Source of the DNA: Coriobacteriales bacterium OH1046
GTDB taxonomy: Bacteria; Actinomycetota; Coriobacteriia; Coriobacteriales; Atopobiaceae
Length of the DNA stretch: 64,000 bases
Direction of reading: 5' to 3'
Assembly (NCBI GenBank): GCA_004010535.1
Contig: RQYE01000002.1
Span: 186,001-250,000 of the forward strand
The notes beneath the pieces were generated by a model. The model was not told where the DNA came from. It saw only the letters and a program-made list of their open reading frames with translations, and did not search any database. The position numbers and the translations under genes are program-made. How positions within the stretch are numbered: the stretch's first letter is position 1; every line of letters starts with the position of its first letter. This document shows, in pieces, positions 25,801 to 33,651 of the stretch.

Positions 25801-28411
25801 CGAGACCAACACGACGACCAACACGACCGAGACGGGCGGCCTGACCATCTCCAAGGAGATCATGGTCCCCGCAGGCTTTACGATCGACGAGAACAAGGCC
25901 TTCACCTTCACCGTCACCCTGGTCGACAAGAACGGCAATGACCTGACCGGCGCATATAACTACACCGGCAGCGCGGAGGGCACCATCTCCAATGGCGGCA
26001 CCATCCAGCTCAAGCACGGCGAGTCCGTCACCATCGAGGGCCTGCCCGCAGGTGCCATCTACACCGTCGTGGAGACCGCCGAGACCGGCTACACCGCCAT
26101 CCAAGATACCTTCACAGCAACCATCCCCAACGGCGGCGAGCCCGCAGTTGCGGCCTTCAAGAACAAGTACGGCGACGGCGCCTCCACTACCGCGAGCTTC
26201 CCGGTGAAGAAGGTCCTGTCCGTGCCCGGAGGGCTCACCGGGCCCGACATCACGGAAGCCTACACCTTCACGCTGACGGCGGCTGACGGCACGCCGATGC
26301 CCGCCGGCACCGAGCTCAAGAACCCCGACGCAGACGGCGGCACCGTGACCTTCGGGCCCATCACCTACACGGCTCCGGGCACCTACGCCTACACCGTGAC
26401 CGAGTCCGGCGACGTGGCCGGCGTCACCAACGACGCGACGACCACCAAGACCGTCACGGTGACCGTAACCGACAACGGCGACGGCACGCTGACGGCCACG
26501 GCGAGCTCCACGGACGCGAGCCCGCTCGCTTTCACTAATAGTTACTCCGTCAACCCGACGACGGCTACGATCACGGCCAGAAAGGTTCTGGAGCATGCGG
26601 ATCTCGCAGCTGGTGCATTCAACTTCGAGTTGAGCGCTGCCGATGGAACGCCGATGCCGGCATCTCCCAACGCGACGAACGCCGCTGACGGCACGGTGAC
26701 CTTCGGCGAGATCACGTATAGCGCACCGGGCGAGTACGCCTACACGATCAAGGAGACAGCCGGAAGCGCGACGTACTTCGACTACGATAGCTCGGAGAAG
26801 ACCGTGAAGGTCAAGGTCGTGGACAACGGCGACGGCACGCTGACCGCAACCGTGACAGGCGACGGCGAGGACGCCACCTTCACCAACACCTACCATGCCG
26901 GCAGCGACGAGATCTTCATCAACGCGGTCAAGAACGTGAACGGCCAGGCGGCATCTCAGAACATCTTCGAGTTCACCATCACCGCAGACGATGGCGGTGC
27001 CCTGCCCGATGAGACGACCGTTGCCAACAACGGCGGAAGCGTGACCTTCGGGCCGATCGCCTACGACACGAGCATCTTCGACGAGCCCGCTCCTGCTCCC
27101 GAGCCGAACGAGCCCGAGACGGTCAGCCTGACCTTCTCCCCTGATGACGGGATCGAAGGCGATACCCTGTATGCCGTGCCGTATCTGGACGGAATGGCCC
27201 AGGACGAGCTTCTTAGAGAGACGCGCAAGGACGATGAGGGCGTATGGCAGCCCATCACGTGGACTGGCCTGCCGAAAAACAATGACGAGGGCGACGAGAT
27301 TGCCTTCGAGGTGTACTATATGGTTGACGAAGATGCCACGCTTGTGCGCGCCAGCGGTCTTCTGCTCCAGCAGCTCGATGAAGAGCCGGCTGGCGAACCT
27401 TCAGAGCCTGCGGCTCCGAGGACCAAGGTCTTCCACTACACCGTCAGCGAGACGGCCGGCAGCGCGCCCGGCTACACCTACGACGGCCACAGCGAGACCG
27501 TGACCGTCACCGTGACCGACAACGGCGACGGCACGCTCGCAACCTCGGTCGCATACGACGGGGACGGTGCCGTCTTCAACAACATCTACGAGGCTTCGGG
27601 CTCTGCGACCATCCGCGCCGAGAAGGTCCTGGAGGGCCGGGATCTCGATGCGGGCCAGTTCGAGTTCGGTCTCTTCGAGGGCGACGAGCAGGTCGGAGAT
27701 CCTGTCGCAAACGATGCGGACGGCACCGTCACCTTCGAGGTTCCCTACCGTGTCGATGCCGGGAAGAGCGATGTCGGCACGCACGCCTATACCGTGCGCG
27801 AGCTGGGGACTGCGTCGACCGGATACACCTACGACAGCTCCGTCAAGGAAGCTACGGTAGAGGTCACGGATAACGGCGATGGCACGCTCGCAACCTCGGT
27901 CACGTATGGCGAGGACATGACCTTCACCAACACCTACAAGCCGTTGCCGACCGAGGTTGTGCTCGAGGCCGAGAAGGTCCTCAACGGCATGAACCTCGCC
28001 GCCGGCGAGTTCGGCTTCAGGATCGAGGATGAGGATGGCAACGTGGTGTCCAGCGGCACGAACGATGCCTCCGGCAAGATCACCTTCCCCGCGATCCCCA
28101 TCACGGAGGCGGGGACGTATACCTTCACCGCCTACGAGGTGAAGGGCAGCGTGGATGGCATCACCTACGATGAGACGCGCTTCACCTACGAGGTGGATGT
28201 CGCAGATGAAGGCGGGCAGCTGGTGATAACCGAGGTGAGGACGAATACCAACGTCGTGTTCACCAACACCTATACCCCGCCTGCGCCTCCGCCCGAGCCC
28301 AAGCCCGAGATCCCCAAGACCGGCGATGCAACCCCGCAGGTCGCGGCTATCGTGGCCCTCGGCGCGGGTCTCGCGATCCTCGGCGTGCTCCGCTATCGCA
28401 AGGAGAGCTAG
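19808..28411 (+). CDS. Giant sortase-anchored adhesin with VWA domain and FctA/Spy0128-type repeats
   Basis: 2867 residues. A signal peptide (1 to about 35) is followed by a von Willebrand A domain (about 55-330) with the MIDAS DRSGS from Asp82, then GGTNW and VSDGNP. A Cna-B-like domain lies near 489-600 and a DUF7601-like domain near 605-750. Thirteen pilin-type domains follow, starting near 752, 884, 1016, 1143, 1275, 1404, 1535, 1657, 2129, 2254, 2366, 2598 and 2716. Two DUF11-like domains and another Cna-like domain lie between 1768 and 2128. Most repeats show the Lys (PVTK), Glu (YTYTVTE) and Asn (TFTN) of FctA/Spy0128 domains that form Lys-Asn isopeptide bonds. The anchor IPKTG is at 2835-2839, then a hydrophobic helix and RYRKES. 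No sortase gene is nearby. It is probably a shaft-like surface adhesin with a VWA tip. Confidence 0.93.
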   Translation: MGSKSRNRVFALVATVMVAITTALVGFGGLGIAEGEPTATPPGTAKTLTDNGDGTYTLSLSVTGRAESSSTSSKADVIVVLDRSGSMRYDQAGHSPDSWQYSGPSRLSVATSAVNSLAGQLLANNTADNPDRVQLSLVTFSSTASTDITGTTSLSQFQNRVNSITANGGTNWEDALQDAHAIDTREGANVYVIFVSDGNPTFRNTQGGGSGYENAQHGSYPNYYYGSGNSDNNGKNFQYALVQAQAIVNAGKIFYSIGAFGDATNMQNLATQSGAPASNYYDATDQSALNAAFDNIIAEITNAFGYKDVKIEDGITSLTSALVRTDPSSFTYTRSGGSYGTGTAWNDAPGASYADGKVTWDLGTMQLENGVTYTVSFKVWPSQEAYDLVADLNNGFVSYDDLTPDQKAQIVAVAGGYGLKTNTDVTFSYTQIETITTNQRPEGFVEGQPAADGFTYTYDAATGIYTGTKETPGSSSTDSPDPMPLTNSKMTVTKAWNDSLDPNQRPDSVTLRINRDDDTYTDVVLNEANNWTQQIDVAPGLIADGQTLETGHDYTIEEIDGDYHFELDADPFHPMIVDGVLKKSANASGSAQATATATNDLKGRLNISKTVTHSADTTPNPNQLFTYTIKVTDKKGDDVWFSIGNSSGPIDVSGENRVTGATVGTDPKYYSAASGAVITVKIKGGENILFLNLPHGSTYEVEEINVPSAYTCTVANDDSEATTSGNKTSGSIAANTQYNVAYTNAYAVSPTTATIPVTKVLSIPAGQTGPEDITGKYTFTLTAAAGTPMPASGGETVTNPAATGGTASFGSITYTTPGTYTYTVTETGSVDGVNNDPNGNKTITVVVTDNGDGTLSATVNGATPTPTNPADTTFTNSYATTEVSVQIPVTKTLVVPSGLTGPGDITGKYTFTLAAQDGAPMPASGGETVTNPAATGGTASFGSITYDTPGEYTYTITESGTVAGVINDGISTKTVTVTVSDDGHGHLSATSKGADSTATEPKSSTTFTNTYGATPATANIPVKKVLNAASGLTPPDITGAYTFTLAGVTANAPMPAQTTLTNPDANGGTVTFGEISFDRIGTYTYTVSESGTVDGVTNDSSGAKTVVITVTDNGAGALSAQVSVSANNPVTFTNTYTVTPTTASVPVTKALSVPAGLTGPASIREAYTFTLTPQDGAPAAATSSVKNPADNGGTASFGEITFTAPGTYTYTITEAGAVAGVTNDAAAASGKTVTIEVKDNSDGTLTATVKGADTTADNPTANTTFTNVYDASSTTATIPVTKLLSYASGLTPPDIAEQYEFTLAGTGSAPMPASGGEKVKNPDPAGGTASFGEITFTAPGTYTYTVTESGNVAGITNDDAAASGKTVTVTVTDNGDGTLSATVAGADGQGADTTFTNTYRVEPTTASIPVTKRLSVPTGLTGPDIAEAYTFTLADWDEDETSSPLPATTELKNPDADGGTVAFGEITYAAPGTYTYTVTESGTVAGVTNDAAATKTVTVTVTDNGNGTLTATVAGADGQGAGTTFTNAYAVSPTTASFPVKKVLSVPGGLTGPDITGKYTFTLTAAEGTPMPADAELANPDADGGTVTFGPITYSMPGTYAYTVTESGTVAGVTNDATAAKTVTVEVVDNKDGTLSATASSTDASPLAFTNSYGASGSVTLEAAKVAVGFDLADGQFSFELRGADESVLQTKQNDGDGKIVFDAISYSAAGTYSYTINEVVVEGNGIAEDTHVAKVTVTVVDNGDGTLTATPAYEDATFTNKHGDTEKDVVSAADTATSVDGELVAAGDTLTYTITYANNTSGAATVTVTDTIPANTTYVAGSASDGGVESGGIITWTIPDVAAGATGTVTFQVTVNDDANGATIENTATVSDGENQSSSNAVTTSVPVKDVLDDSGSGIDGGSVQVGDTLTYEVTFTLTEDCTSVVVTDGVPANTTLVDGSVSDGGTVADGTITWDLGALAAGTYTVSFKVTVDEFAAGADAITNTASISVNNHSEVETNTTTNTTETGGLTISKEIMVPAGFTIDENKAFTFTVTLVDKNGNDLTGAYNYTGSAEGTISNGGTIQLKHGESVTIEGLPAGAIYTVVETAETGYTAIQDTFTATIPNGGEPAVAAFKNKYGDGASTTASFPVKKVLSVPGGLTGPDITEAYTFTLTAADGTPMPAGTELKNPDADGGTVTFGPITYTAPGTYAYTVTESGDVAGVTNDATTTKTVTVTVTDNGDGTLTATASSTDASPLAFTNSYSVNPTTATITARKVLEHADLAAGAFNFELSAADGTPMPASPNATNAADGTVTFGEITYSAPGEYAYTIKETAGSATYFDYDSSEKTVKVKVVDNGDGTLTATVTGDGEDATFTNTYHAGSDEIFINAVKNVNGQAASQNIFEFTITADDGGALPDETTVANNGGSVTFGPIAYDTSIFDEPAPAPEPNEPETVSLTFSPDDGIEGDTLYAVPYLDGMAQDELLRETRKDDEGVWQPITWTGLPKNNDEGDEIAFEVYYMVDEDATLVRASGLLLQQLDEEPAGEPSEPAAPRTKVFHYTVSETAGSAPGYTYDGHSETVTVTVTDNGDGTLATSVAYDGDGAVFNNIYEASGSATIRAEKVLEGRDLDAGQFEFGLFEGDEQVGDPVANDADGTVTFEVPYRVDAGKSDVGTHAYTVRELGTASTGYTYDSSVKEATVEVTDNGDGTLATSVTYGEDMTFTNTYKPLPTEVVLEAEKVLNGMNLAAGEFGFRIEDEDGNVVSSGTNDASGKITFPAIPITEAGTYTFTAYEVKGSVDGITYDETRFTYEVDVADEGGQLVITEVRTNTNVVFTNTYTPPAPPPEPKPEIPKTGDATPQVAAIVALGAGLAILGVLRYRKES
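26190..26541 (+). repeat. Internal near-identical duplication within the adhesin gene
   Basis: This segment closely matches 24411-24768 at the DNA level, including long identical runs such as AAGGTCCTGTCCGTGCCCGG and the 3' stretch before CTCGCYTTCAC. Other repeats in the gene differ much more at silent positions, so this copy is recent or maintained by gene conversion. Confidence 0.8.
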
Positions 28412-28449
28412 GCCGTCCCATCGCGAATCGGCGCATCGACTGAACGGCA

Positions 28450-28479
28450 GGAGGGGTTTCTTCGGAAGCCCCTCCTTTT
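28450..28479 (+). terminator. Adhesin terminator
   Basis: GGAGGGGTTTC and GAAGCCCCTCC pair around TTCG and are followed by TTTT. Confidence 0.9.
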
Positions 28480-28554
28480 CGGACTTCCCAAGACATCGAA
28501 GCGCGCGGACGGCAGATGCTCACGAGCTGCGGCGGCAGGGGTCGGGCTGGGCAT

Positions 28555-28615
28555 GGGGATGCCCTTCCCGTTTCGGGACATCCCCCTGCGGGCTCCGCTG
28601 CACGGAGCCCGCAGG
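28555..28615. other. Two adjacent hairpins in a gene-free region
   Basis: GGGGATG/CATCCCC (28555-28585) and the perfect 12-bp stem CCTGCGGGCTCC/GGAGCCCGCAGG (28585-28615) follow one another. The 745 bases from 28412 to 29156 contain no gene; besides these hairpins they hold the adhesin terminator and the MITE at 28695. I see nothing else in 28845-29143. Confidence 0.6.
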
Positions 28616-28694
28616 ATCCGCTCCGCCCGCGCCGGATACCCCGGAGATGCCTCCCGGCAGGGTCGCCGGCCCCCATATCCCGCTTGGGAACGAG

Positions 28695-28844
28695 GTACCT
28701 ATGAGCAATTTGGAGTTGTAGGAAGGTTTGACGGCGCGTTTCGCCCGTGTCTCCATGCCAACTGGGGTTTTGCGGGTGCCAAAGGCCTTTTTTGGCACCA
28801 TCCGCGTTCGGATCTTCCTACAACTCCAAATTGCTCATAGGTAC
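28695..28844. mobile_element. 150-bp MITE-like element with 31-bp perfect terminal inverted repeats
   Basis: The ends 28695-28725 (GTACCTATGAGCAATTTGGA...) and 28814-28844 are exact reverse complements over 31 bases. The 88-base interior is non-coding and contains a TGCCAAA/TTTGGCA hairpin. The left end can be read as a six-codon frame (MSNLEL) but has no other support as a gene. Size, perfect ends and absence of a transposase fit a non-autonomous element. No obvious target duplication is seen and no related transposase is in the window. Confidence 0.8.
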
Positions 28845-29156
28845 GGGGGAGAACTCAGCCCGCGCACTTCGATATCCTCGGGTTTGGAATGGGGCACAAG
28901 GGGGCTGGGACAGATTTCCGCGCACCCCATGGGTGCCGGAATGCCTCTGGAGTCCTAGCGCGCCCCTGCTCAGCCCGCGCGCCCGGTATCATCCACTACT
29001 GCCCGCATGGGATCGGCCATTCGACCCAGCGTGGGACGGCGGTGCGCGTTTCTCGACTTCCGCCGAATGTGGCGGACGCTCCATCGCATAAGCTGCTATT
29101 CTTATATGACGCAGAATATCGCTGTTTCACAGCGTTACCCCTCAGAAGGAGGCAGC

Positions 29157-31229
29157 ATGGCGGCAAAGGTGGAGAACGTTAAGAATGTCGTCCTCGTAGG
29201 GCAGGGCGGCGTCGGGAAGACCATGCTCGCCGAGGCTATGCTGCACCTCACGGGGCGCACCAGCCGCCTGGGCGGCCATGCCGGCACCAAGCCCACGCTC
29301 GACTACGATGCCCAGGAGAGCGCCCGGGGCTTCTCCATCTCCACGACCATAGCGCCGGTCATCTGGAAGAACACGCGTCTGAACGTGCTCGACGCACCCT
29401 GCTATCCCGATTTCGTGGGCGATGCCTACACCGCCATGTCCGCGTGCGAGACGGCGCTGTTCGTCGTGGATGCCGCCTCCGGCCCCGGTACCACCACCAC
29501 GCGCCTGTGGTATGCGGCCGAGGAGCTCTCGCTCGCACGCGCGGTCTTCGTCAACCGCTTCGACCGCACCGAGACCGACTTCGGCACGGTCCTCTCCGAG
29601 CTCCGCGACCGTTTCGGTAATCGTCTGGGTGCCGTCACGCTGCCCAACGGCGTGGGCGACCAGTTCCGCGGCATCATCGACGTCGTGTACATGAAGGCCC
29701 GCCACCTCGAGGGCGGCAAGGTCGTCGAGGAGGATATCCCCGCCGATATGCTCGGTGCCGCCCAGGCCGCCCGTGAGGCCCTCATCGACCTCGTTGCCGA
29801 AGCCGATGAGGACATCATGATGAAATACCTCGACGGCGAGGAGGTCACGCAGGCCGAGCTCGAGGGCTGTCTCGGCCAGGCGATCCGCGACCGCATCTTC
29901 GTCCCCGTCTTCTCGGGCGTCAGCGTCCAGGAGGAGGGCATCACCTCGCTCCTCAACGCCGCCGTCGCATGGTTCCCCACGCTCATCGACTTCGGCCCCG
30001 TGCCCACCGTCAACGGCAAGACCATCGATATCGACCCCGATGACAAGCGCCCGGTGGCCTTCGTCTTCAAGAGCCTCAACGACGCCCAGAAGGGCCGCCT
30101 CTCCTTCCTCAAGGTGCTTGCCGGCACGCTCACCACGGGCATCGAGCTCACCAATGCCCGTACCCGCAAATCCGAGCGTCTGGGCCATCTCAACTACATG
30201 ATGGGCAGCGAGACCGAGGAGGTCGACTCCGTCGCCGCCGGCGATATCTGCGTCGTGCCCAAGCTCGAGGCCCTCACGGGCGACACCCTGTCTGCCACGG
30301 GCAAGGTCGAGGCCGCCGCCTTCCGCTTCCCCAACTCGCTCTACCGCATCGCCATCGAGCCCGACGCGCGCGGCACCGAGGGCAAGATCTACGATTTCCT
30401 GCAGAAGTCGTCCGAGGCCGATCCCACCCTCAAGGTCGCCCGCGACGAGGAGACGGGCCAGACCGTCGTGTCCGCCATCGGCGAGGCGCAGGTCTCCGTC
30501 CTCCTCGACCGCCTCGAGGATCGCGCCGGCGTGACCGCCCATACCGTGGCGCTGCGCATCCCGTATCGCGAGACCATCCGCCGCATCGCCTCCGCTCAGG
30601 GCCGCCACAAGAAGCAGACCGGCGGTGCCGGCCAGTTCGGCGACTGCTACCTGCGCATCGAGCCCAATCCCGGCAACGGCTACGAGTTCGTCGACGAGGT
30701 CGTCGGCGGTGCCATCCCGCGCGGCTTCATCCCCGCGATCGACAAGGGCGTGCAGGAGACCATGCGCGACGGCGTTTTGGCCGGCTATCCCATGATCGAT
30801 GTCAAGGTCGCGGTCTACGACGGCTCCTACCACCCCGTCGACTCCAACGAGATGGCCTTCAAGACGGCTGCCCGCATCGGCTTCCAGAAGGCCGTCGAAC
30901 AGGCCGAGGCCGTCATACTCGAGCCCATGGCCCATCTCAACATCACCGTGCCCGACAGCTACGCCGGCTCCGTGATGGGCGATGTGTCAGCCTCCCGCGG
31001 CCGCGTCGAGGGCATGCATGCCGCCGACGGCCAGCATGCCGGCGAGACCACCATCGAGGCCACCATCCCGTATGCCGAGGTCACCGATTACGCAACCCGT
31101 CTGCGCTCGCTCTCCCGAGGCACCGGCGAGTTCGAGTTCGAGATGACGGGCTACGAGCAGGTCCCGCACGACATCCAGCAGCGCCTTGCCAAGGAGTACC
31201 AGGATAGGCGTGCCGCAGGCGAGAAGTAG
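29157..31229 (+). CDS. EF-G paralogue (FusA2-like translation GTPase) with divergent GTPase motifs
   Basis: 690 residues with all five EF-G domains, but clearly distinct from the canonical fusA at 42275. The P-loop is GQGGVGKT (15-22) instead of AHIDAGKT. The G3 motif is DAPCYPDF (Asp79, Cys82, Tyr83) instead of DTPGHVDF, so the catalytic histidine is replaced. G4 is VNRFDR. Domain IV retains an EF-G-like loop (GGAGQFGDC). Paralogues of this kind in actinobacteria are described as weak or ribosome-stimulated GTPases of uncertain role. AGAAGGAGG precedes the ATG at 29157, ruling out a longer upstream start. It is monocistronic, followed by an inverted REP pair. Confidence 0.92.
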   Translation: MAAKVENVKNVVLVGQGGVGKTMLAEAMLHLTGRTSRLGGHAGTKPTLDYDAQESARGFSISTTIAPVIWKNTRLNVLDAPCYPDFVGDAYTAMSACETALFVVDAASGPGTTTTRLWYAAEELSLARAVFVNRFDRTETDFGTVLSELRDRFGNRLGAVTLPNGVGDQFRGIIDVVYMKARHLEGGKVVEEDIPADMLGAAQAAREALIDLVAEADEDIMMKYLDGEEVTQAELEGCLGQAIRDRIFVPVFSGVSVQEEGITSLLNAAVAWFPTLIDFGPVPTVNGKTIDIDPDDKRPVAFVFKSLNDAQKGRLSFLKVLAGTLTTGIELTNARTRKSERLGHLNYMMGSETEEVDSVAAGDICVVPKLEALTGDTLSATGKVEAAAFRFPNSLYRIAIEPDARGTEGKIYDFLQKSSEADPTLKVARDEETGQTVVSAIGEAQVSVLLDRLEDRAGVTAHTVALRIPYRETIRRIASAQGRHKKQTGGAGQFGDCYLRIEPNPGNGYEFVDEVVGGAIPRGFIPAIDKGVQETMRDGVLAGYPMIDVKVAVYDGSYHPVDSNEMAFKTAARIGFQKAVEQAEAVILEPMAHLNITVPDSYAGSVMGDVSASRGRVEGMHAADGQHAGETTIEATIPYAEVTDYATRLRSLSRGTGEFEFEMTGYEQVPHDIQQRLAKEYQDRRAAGEK

Positions 31230-31239
31230 CGGCCCGCTG

Positions 31240-31313
31240 CGTGACAAGGGGACAGGTCGTTTGTCACGCTTCGTCCGTTGCAAGCGTGACAAACGACCTG
31301 TCCCCTTGTCACG
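31240..31313. repeat. Inverted pair of 29-bp REPs
   Basis: The REP at 31240-31268 is in reverse orientation and the one at 31285-31313 in forward orientation, 16 bases apart, forming a large potential cruciform just after the EF-G paralogue. Confidence 0.9.
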
Positions 31314-31351
31314 CTGGGAAAGTTAGGATCATCTGGGAGATAGGAGCCCCC

Positions 31352-32542
31352 ATGCTGACAGCAATGCAGATCAAGCCCGATGTCTACTGGGTCGGCGGCC
31401 TCGACTGGAATGCCCGCAGCTTCCACGGCTATACCACCGAGGACGGCATCACCTATAACGCCTACCTCATCATGGACGAGAAGGTCACCCTCATCGACAC
31501 CACCAAGGCAACCTTTGCGGACGAGCTCATCGGCCGCATCTCCTCCATCATCGATCCCGCCGAGATCGATGTCATCATCGCCAACCACATCGAGATGGAC
31601 CACTCCGGTTCCATTCCCGCGATCCTCGAGCTCGCGCCCCACGCCGAGGTCTACGCCAGCGCCCCCGCCGGCGTGAAGGAGCTCGCCGCCCATTTCGGCA
31701 TCGCGGGCGAGCGCGTGCACGGCGTCAAGACCGGCGATACCCTCTCGATCGGCAGACGCACGCTCTCCTTCGTGCAGACCGCGATGGTGCACTGGCCCGA
31801 CAACATGGTCACCTACAGCGCCTACGATAAGATCCTCTTCTCCAACGACGCCTTCGGCCAGCACTTCGCGAGCGGCGCGCGCTTCGAGGACGAGAACGAC
31901 CTGCATGAGATCATGCTCCAAGCGTGCAAGTACTACGCCAACATCGTGCAGCCCTACGGCAAGCAGGCGGATGCCGCCCTCGCTGCGGTGAAGGGCCTCG
32001 GCATCGAGAACATCGAGGTCATCGCCCCGTCTCACGGCGTCTGCTGGCGCAGCCACGTCGCCGACATCATCAGCGCCTACGATGGGTTCGCCTCGGGCGC
32101 GGTCAAGGAGAAGGCCATCGTGGTCTACGATTCCATGTGGCACTCCACCGAGAAGATCGCCCTCGCGCTGGTCGACGGCTTCCTCGCCTCCGGCGTGCCC
32201 GTCAAGCTCTTCGACCTCAAGGCCAACCACAACTCCGACATCATGACCGAGTTCCTCGATACCAAGTACGTCTGCGTGGGCTCGCCCACCCTGAACTCCC
32301 AGATGCTGCCCACGGTCGCCGGATTCCTCACCTACATGCGCGGCCTTTCGCCCAGAAACGAGAAGCGCATCGGCGTGGCCTTCGGATCCTACGGCTGGGC
32401 CCCGCTCGGTCCCAAGAACGTGGGCGCCGTGCTCGAGGAATGCGGCTTCCAGATGCCCGAGAAGCCGCTCGCCTACAATTGGATTCCCGGCGAGGAGCCG
32501 CTCGAGGAGATCAAGGCCAAGGTCGCGGCATTCGTAGGGTAG
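31352..32542 (+). CDS. A-type flavoprotein (FprA/flavodiiron protein)
   Basis: 396 residues: an N-terminal metallo-beta-lactamase-like diiron domain and a C-terminal flavodoxin domain (from about 255, VVYDSMWHSTEKIA). The diiron ligands are in HIEMDHSG (H-X-E-X-D), MVHWPDN, SNDAFGQH and APSHGVCW. Such proteins reduce O2 to water or NO to N2O without forming superoxide, protecting anaerobes. No rubredoxin is fused, so an external electron donor is needed. TAGGAG precedes the ATG at 31352; the frame is open upstream only through REP sequence. Confidence 0.94.
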   Translation: MLTAMQIKPDVYWVGGLDWNARSFHGYTTEDGITYNAYLIMDEKVTLIDTTKATFADELIGRISSIIDPAEIDVIIANHIEMDHSGSIPAILELAPHAEVYASAPAGVKELAAHFGIAGERVHGVKTGDTLSIGRRTLSFVQTAMVHWPDNMVTYSAYDKILFSNDAFGQHFASGARFEDENDLHEIMLQACKYYANIVQPYGKQADAALAAVKGLGIENIEVIAPSHGVCWRSHVADIISAYDGFASGAVKEKAIVVYDSMWHSTEKIALALVDGFLASGVPVKLFDLKANHNSDIMTEFLDTKYVCVGSPTLNSQMLPTVAGFLTYMRGLSPRNEKRIGVAFGSYGWAPLGPKNVGAVLEECGFQMPEKPLAYNWIPGEEPLEEIKAKVAAFVG

Positions 32543-32735
32543 GGCCTGCCGTTGCCGTACAGCGCCGTAGGCAGCCGGCGGATCCGGGCGGATATGTCCG
32601 GGTCCGCCGGCTCGCTTCACGGTATCCATGCCTTCCGCGCGCCTTCGCCGATATATCCTCGCGGGATGCCGACATTTCGCCGCCGCCGATCGTATCCTTG
32701 ATGAAAGAGCACGCCGCGAACGTGAGGGGGCAATC

Positions 32736-33494
32736 ATGAAGACGGTTGGACGGCTGGCAGCCTTGGCCGCTGCGCTTGCCATCTGCAGTGCGCTCGGCGC
32801 ATGCGGGGGGACATACGGCATGGACGCGCGGGAGCACGTCATCACGGTCAACGCCTCGGCCGAGGTCAAGGTCGTCCCCGACAAGGCGAGCTTCTCGGTC
32901 ACGATCCTCACGCAGGGCTCCACTGCCGAGGAGGCGAGTTCCGCCAACGCCGGTCCCACCAACGCCGTGATCGAGCAGCTCAAGGCTGCGGGCATCGCCG
33001 AGGAGGACATCCAGACCACCTACACCGAGCTCTCGCCGGTGTACGGTTGGGGCGATGCGGCCATAGACGATAGCATGGATATCTACCCCGGAGGCGGCAG
33101 CGAGATCGTGGGCTACGAGATGAGCACGACCATCGAGGTCGCGGGTGCGGAGATCGATGAGGTGGCCACCCTCATGCAGGCATGCATCGGCGCAGGGGCG
33201 ACGGGCGTGGACGGTCCCCGCTACTACGTGAGCGCCTATGACGACGCCTACGCGGACGCCCTCGCCCAAGCTATCGAGGCGTCCCGCGAGAAGGCGCAGG
33301 TCATGGCGGCGGCTGCCGGTGTCACGCTCGGCCACGTGGTCGACATAACCGAGGGCTACCAGTACACGGGGTACCGCTATGCGGCCAACGACGCCGCTGC
33401 GGCGGGAGGCGCCGAAGGCGGTATGGCGGAGATGGAGATCGCTCCCGGCCAGGTGAGCATCGAGGCCCAGGTCACCGTCTCCTACGCCATCTAA
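32736..33494 (+). CDS. SIMPL (DUF541) domain lipoprotein
   Basis: 252 residues. The signal peptide MKTVGRLAALAAALAICSAL ends in the lipobox ALGAC, so the mature protein is lipid-anchored outside the membrane. The rest is a SIMPL/DUF541 domain: ITVNASAEVKVVPDKASFSV near the start, ETTIEVAG-like central strand and AREKAQVMAAAAGVTLG-like helix near residue 185. The family is periplasmic or surface, oligomeric, and poorly understood. GTGAGGGGG precedes the ATG at 32736. It converges on hypA over a strong hairpin. Confidence 0.9.
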   Translation: MKTVGRLAALAAALAICSALGACGGTYGMDAREHVITVNASAEVKVVPDKASFSVTILTQGSTAEEASSANAGPTNAVIEQLKAAGIAEEDIQTTYTELSPVYGWGDAAIDDSMDIYPGGGSEIVGYEMSTTIEVAGAEIDEVATLMQACIGAGATGVDGPRYYVSAYDDAYADALAQAIEASREKAQVMAAAAGVTLGHVVDITEGYQYTGYRYAANDAAAAGGAEGGMAEMEIAPGQVSIEAQVTVSYAI

Positions 33495-33516
33495 GCGGCC
33501 GGTGAAGGCTATTGCT

Positions 33517-33571
33517 GCCCCAGGAGGGCCCTTGTCCGCGAGATTCTCGCGGACAAGGGTCCTCCTGGGGC
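33517..33571. terminator. 27-bp hairpin between convergent genes
   Basis: Arms 33517-33543 and 33545-33571 are complementary except for one G.T wobble. There is no U-tract. It lies between the SIMPL lipoprotein gene and hypA, which converge, so it probably terminates both. Confidence 0.75.
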
Positions 33572-33651
33572 GACATCCCGCAGACAGAGGCCTTCCCGCG
33601 CCATGGCTGGCCGTCGGGCAGCTATGCGCCGCGAGCGGCTCCCTGCTCGAG

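Noticed and set aside
23354-26896. A 1180-codon minus-strand frame inside the adhesin gene
   Set aside because: It mirrors the repeats of the adhesin and has Arg/Gly/Val-rich composition with no start signal; a compositional artefact.
28701-28721. Six-residue peptide gene MSNLEL at the MITE end
   Set aside because: It is part of the terminal inverted repeat and has only a weak upstream site; more simply explained as repeat sequence.
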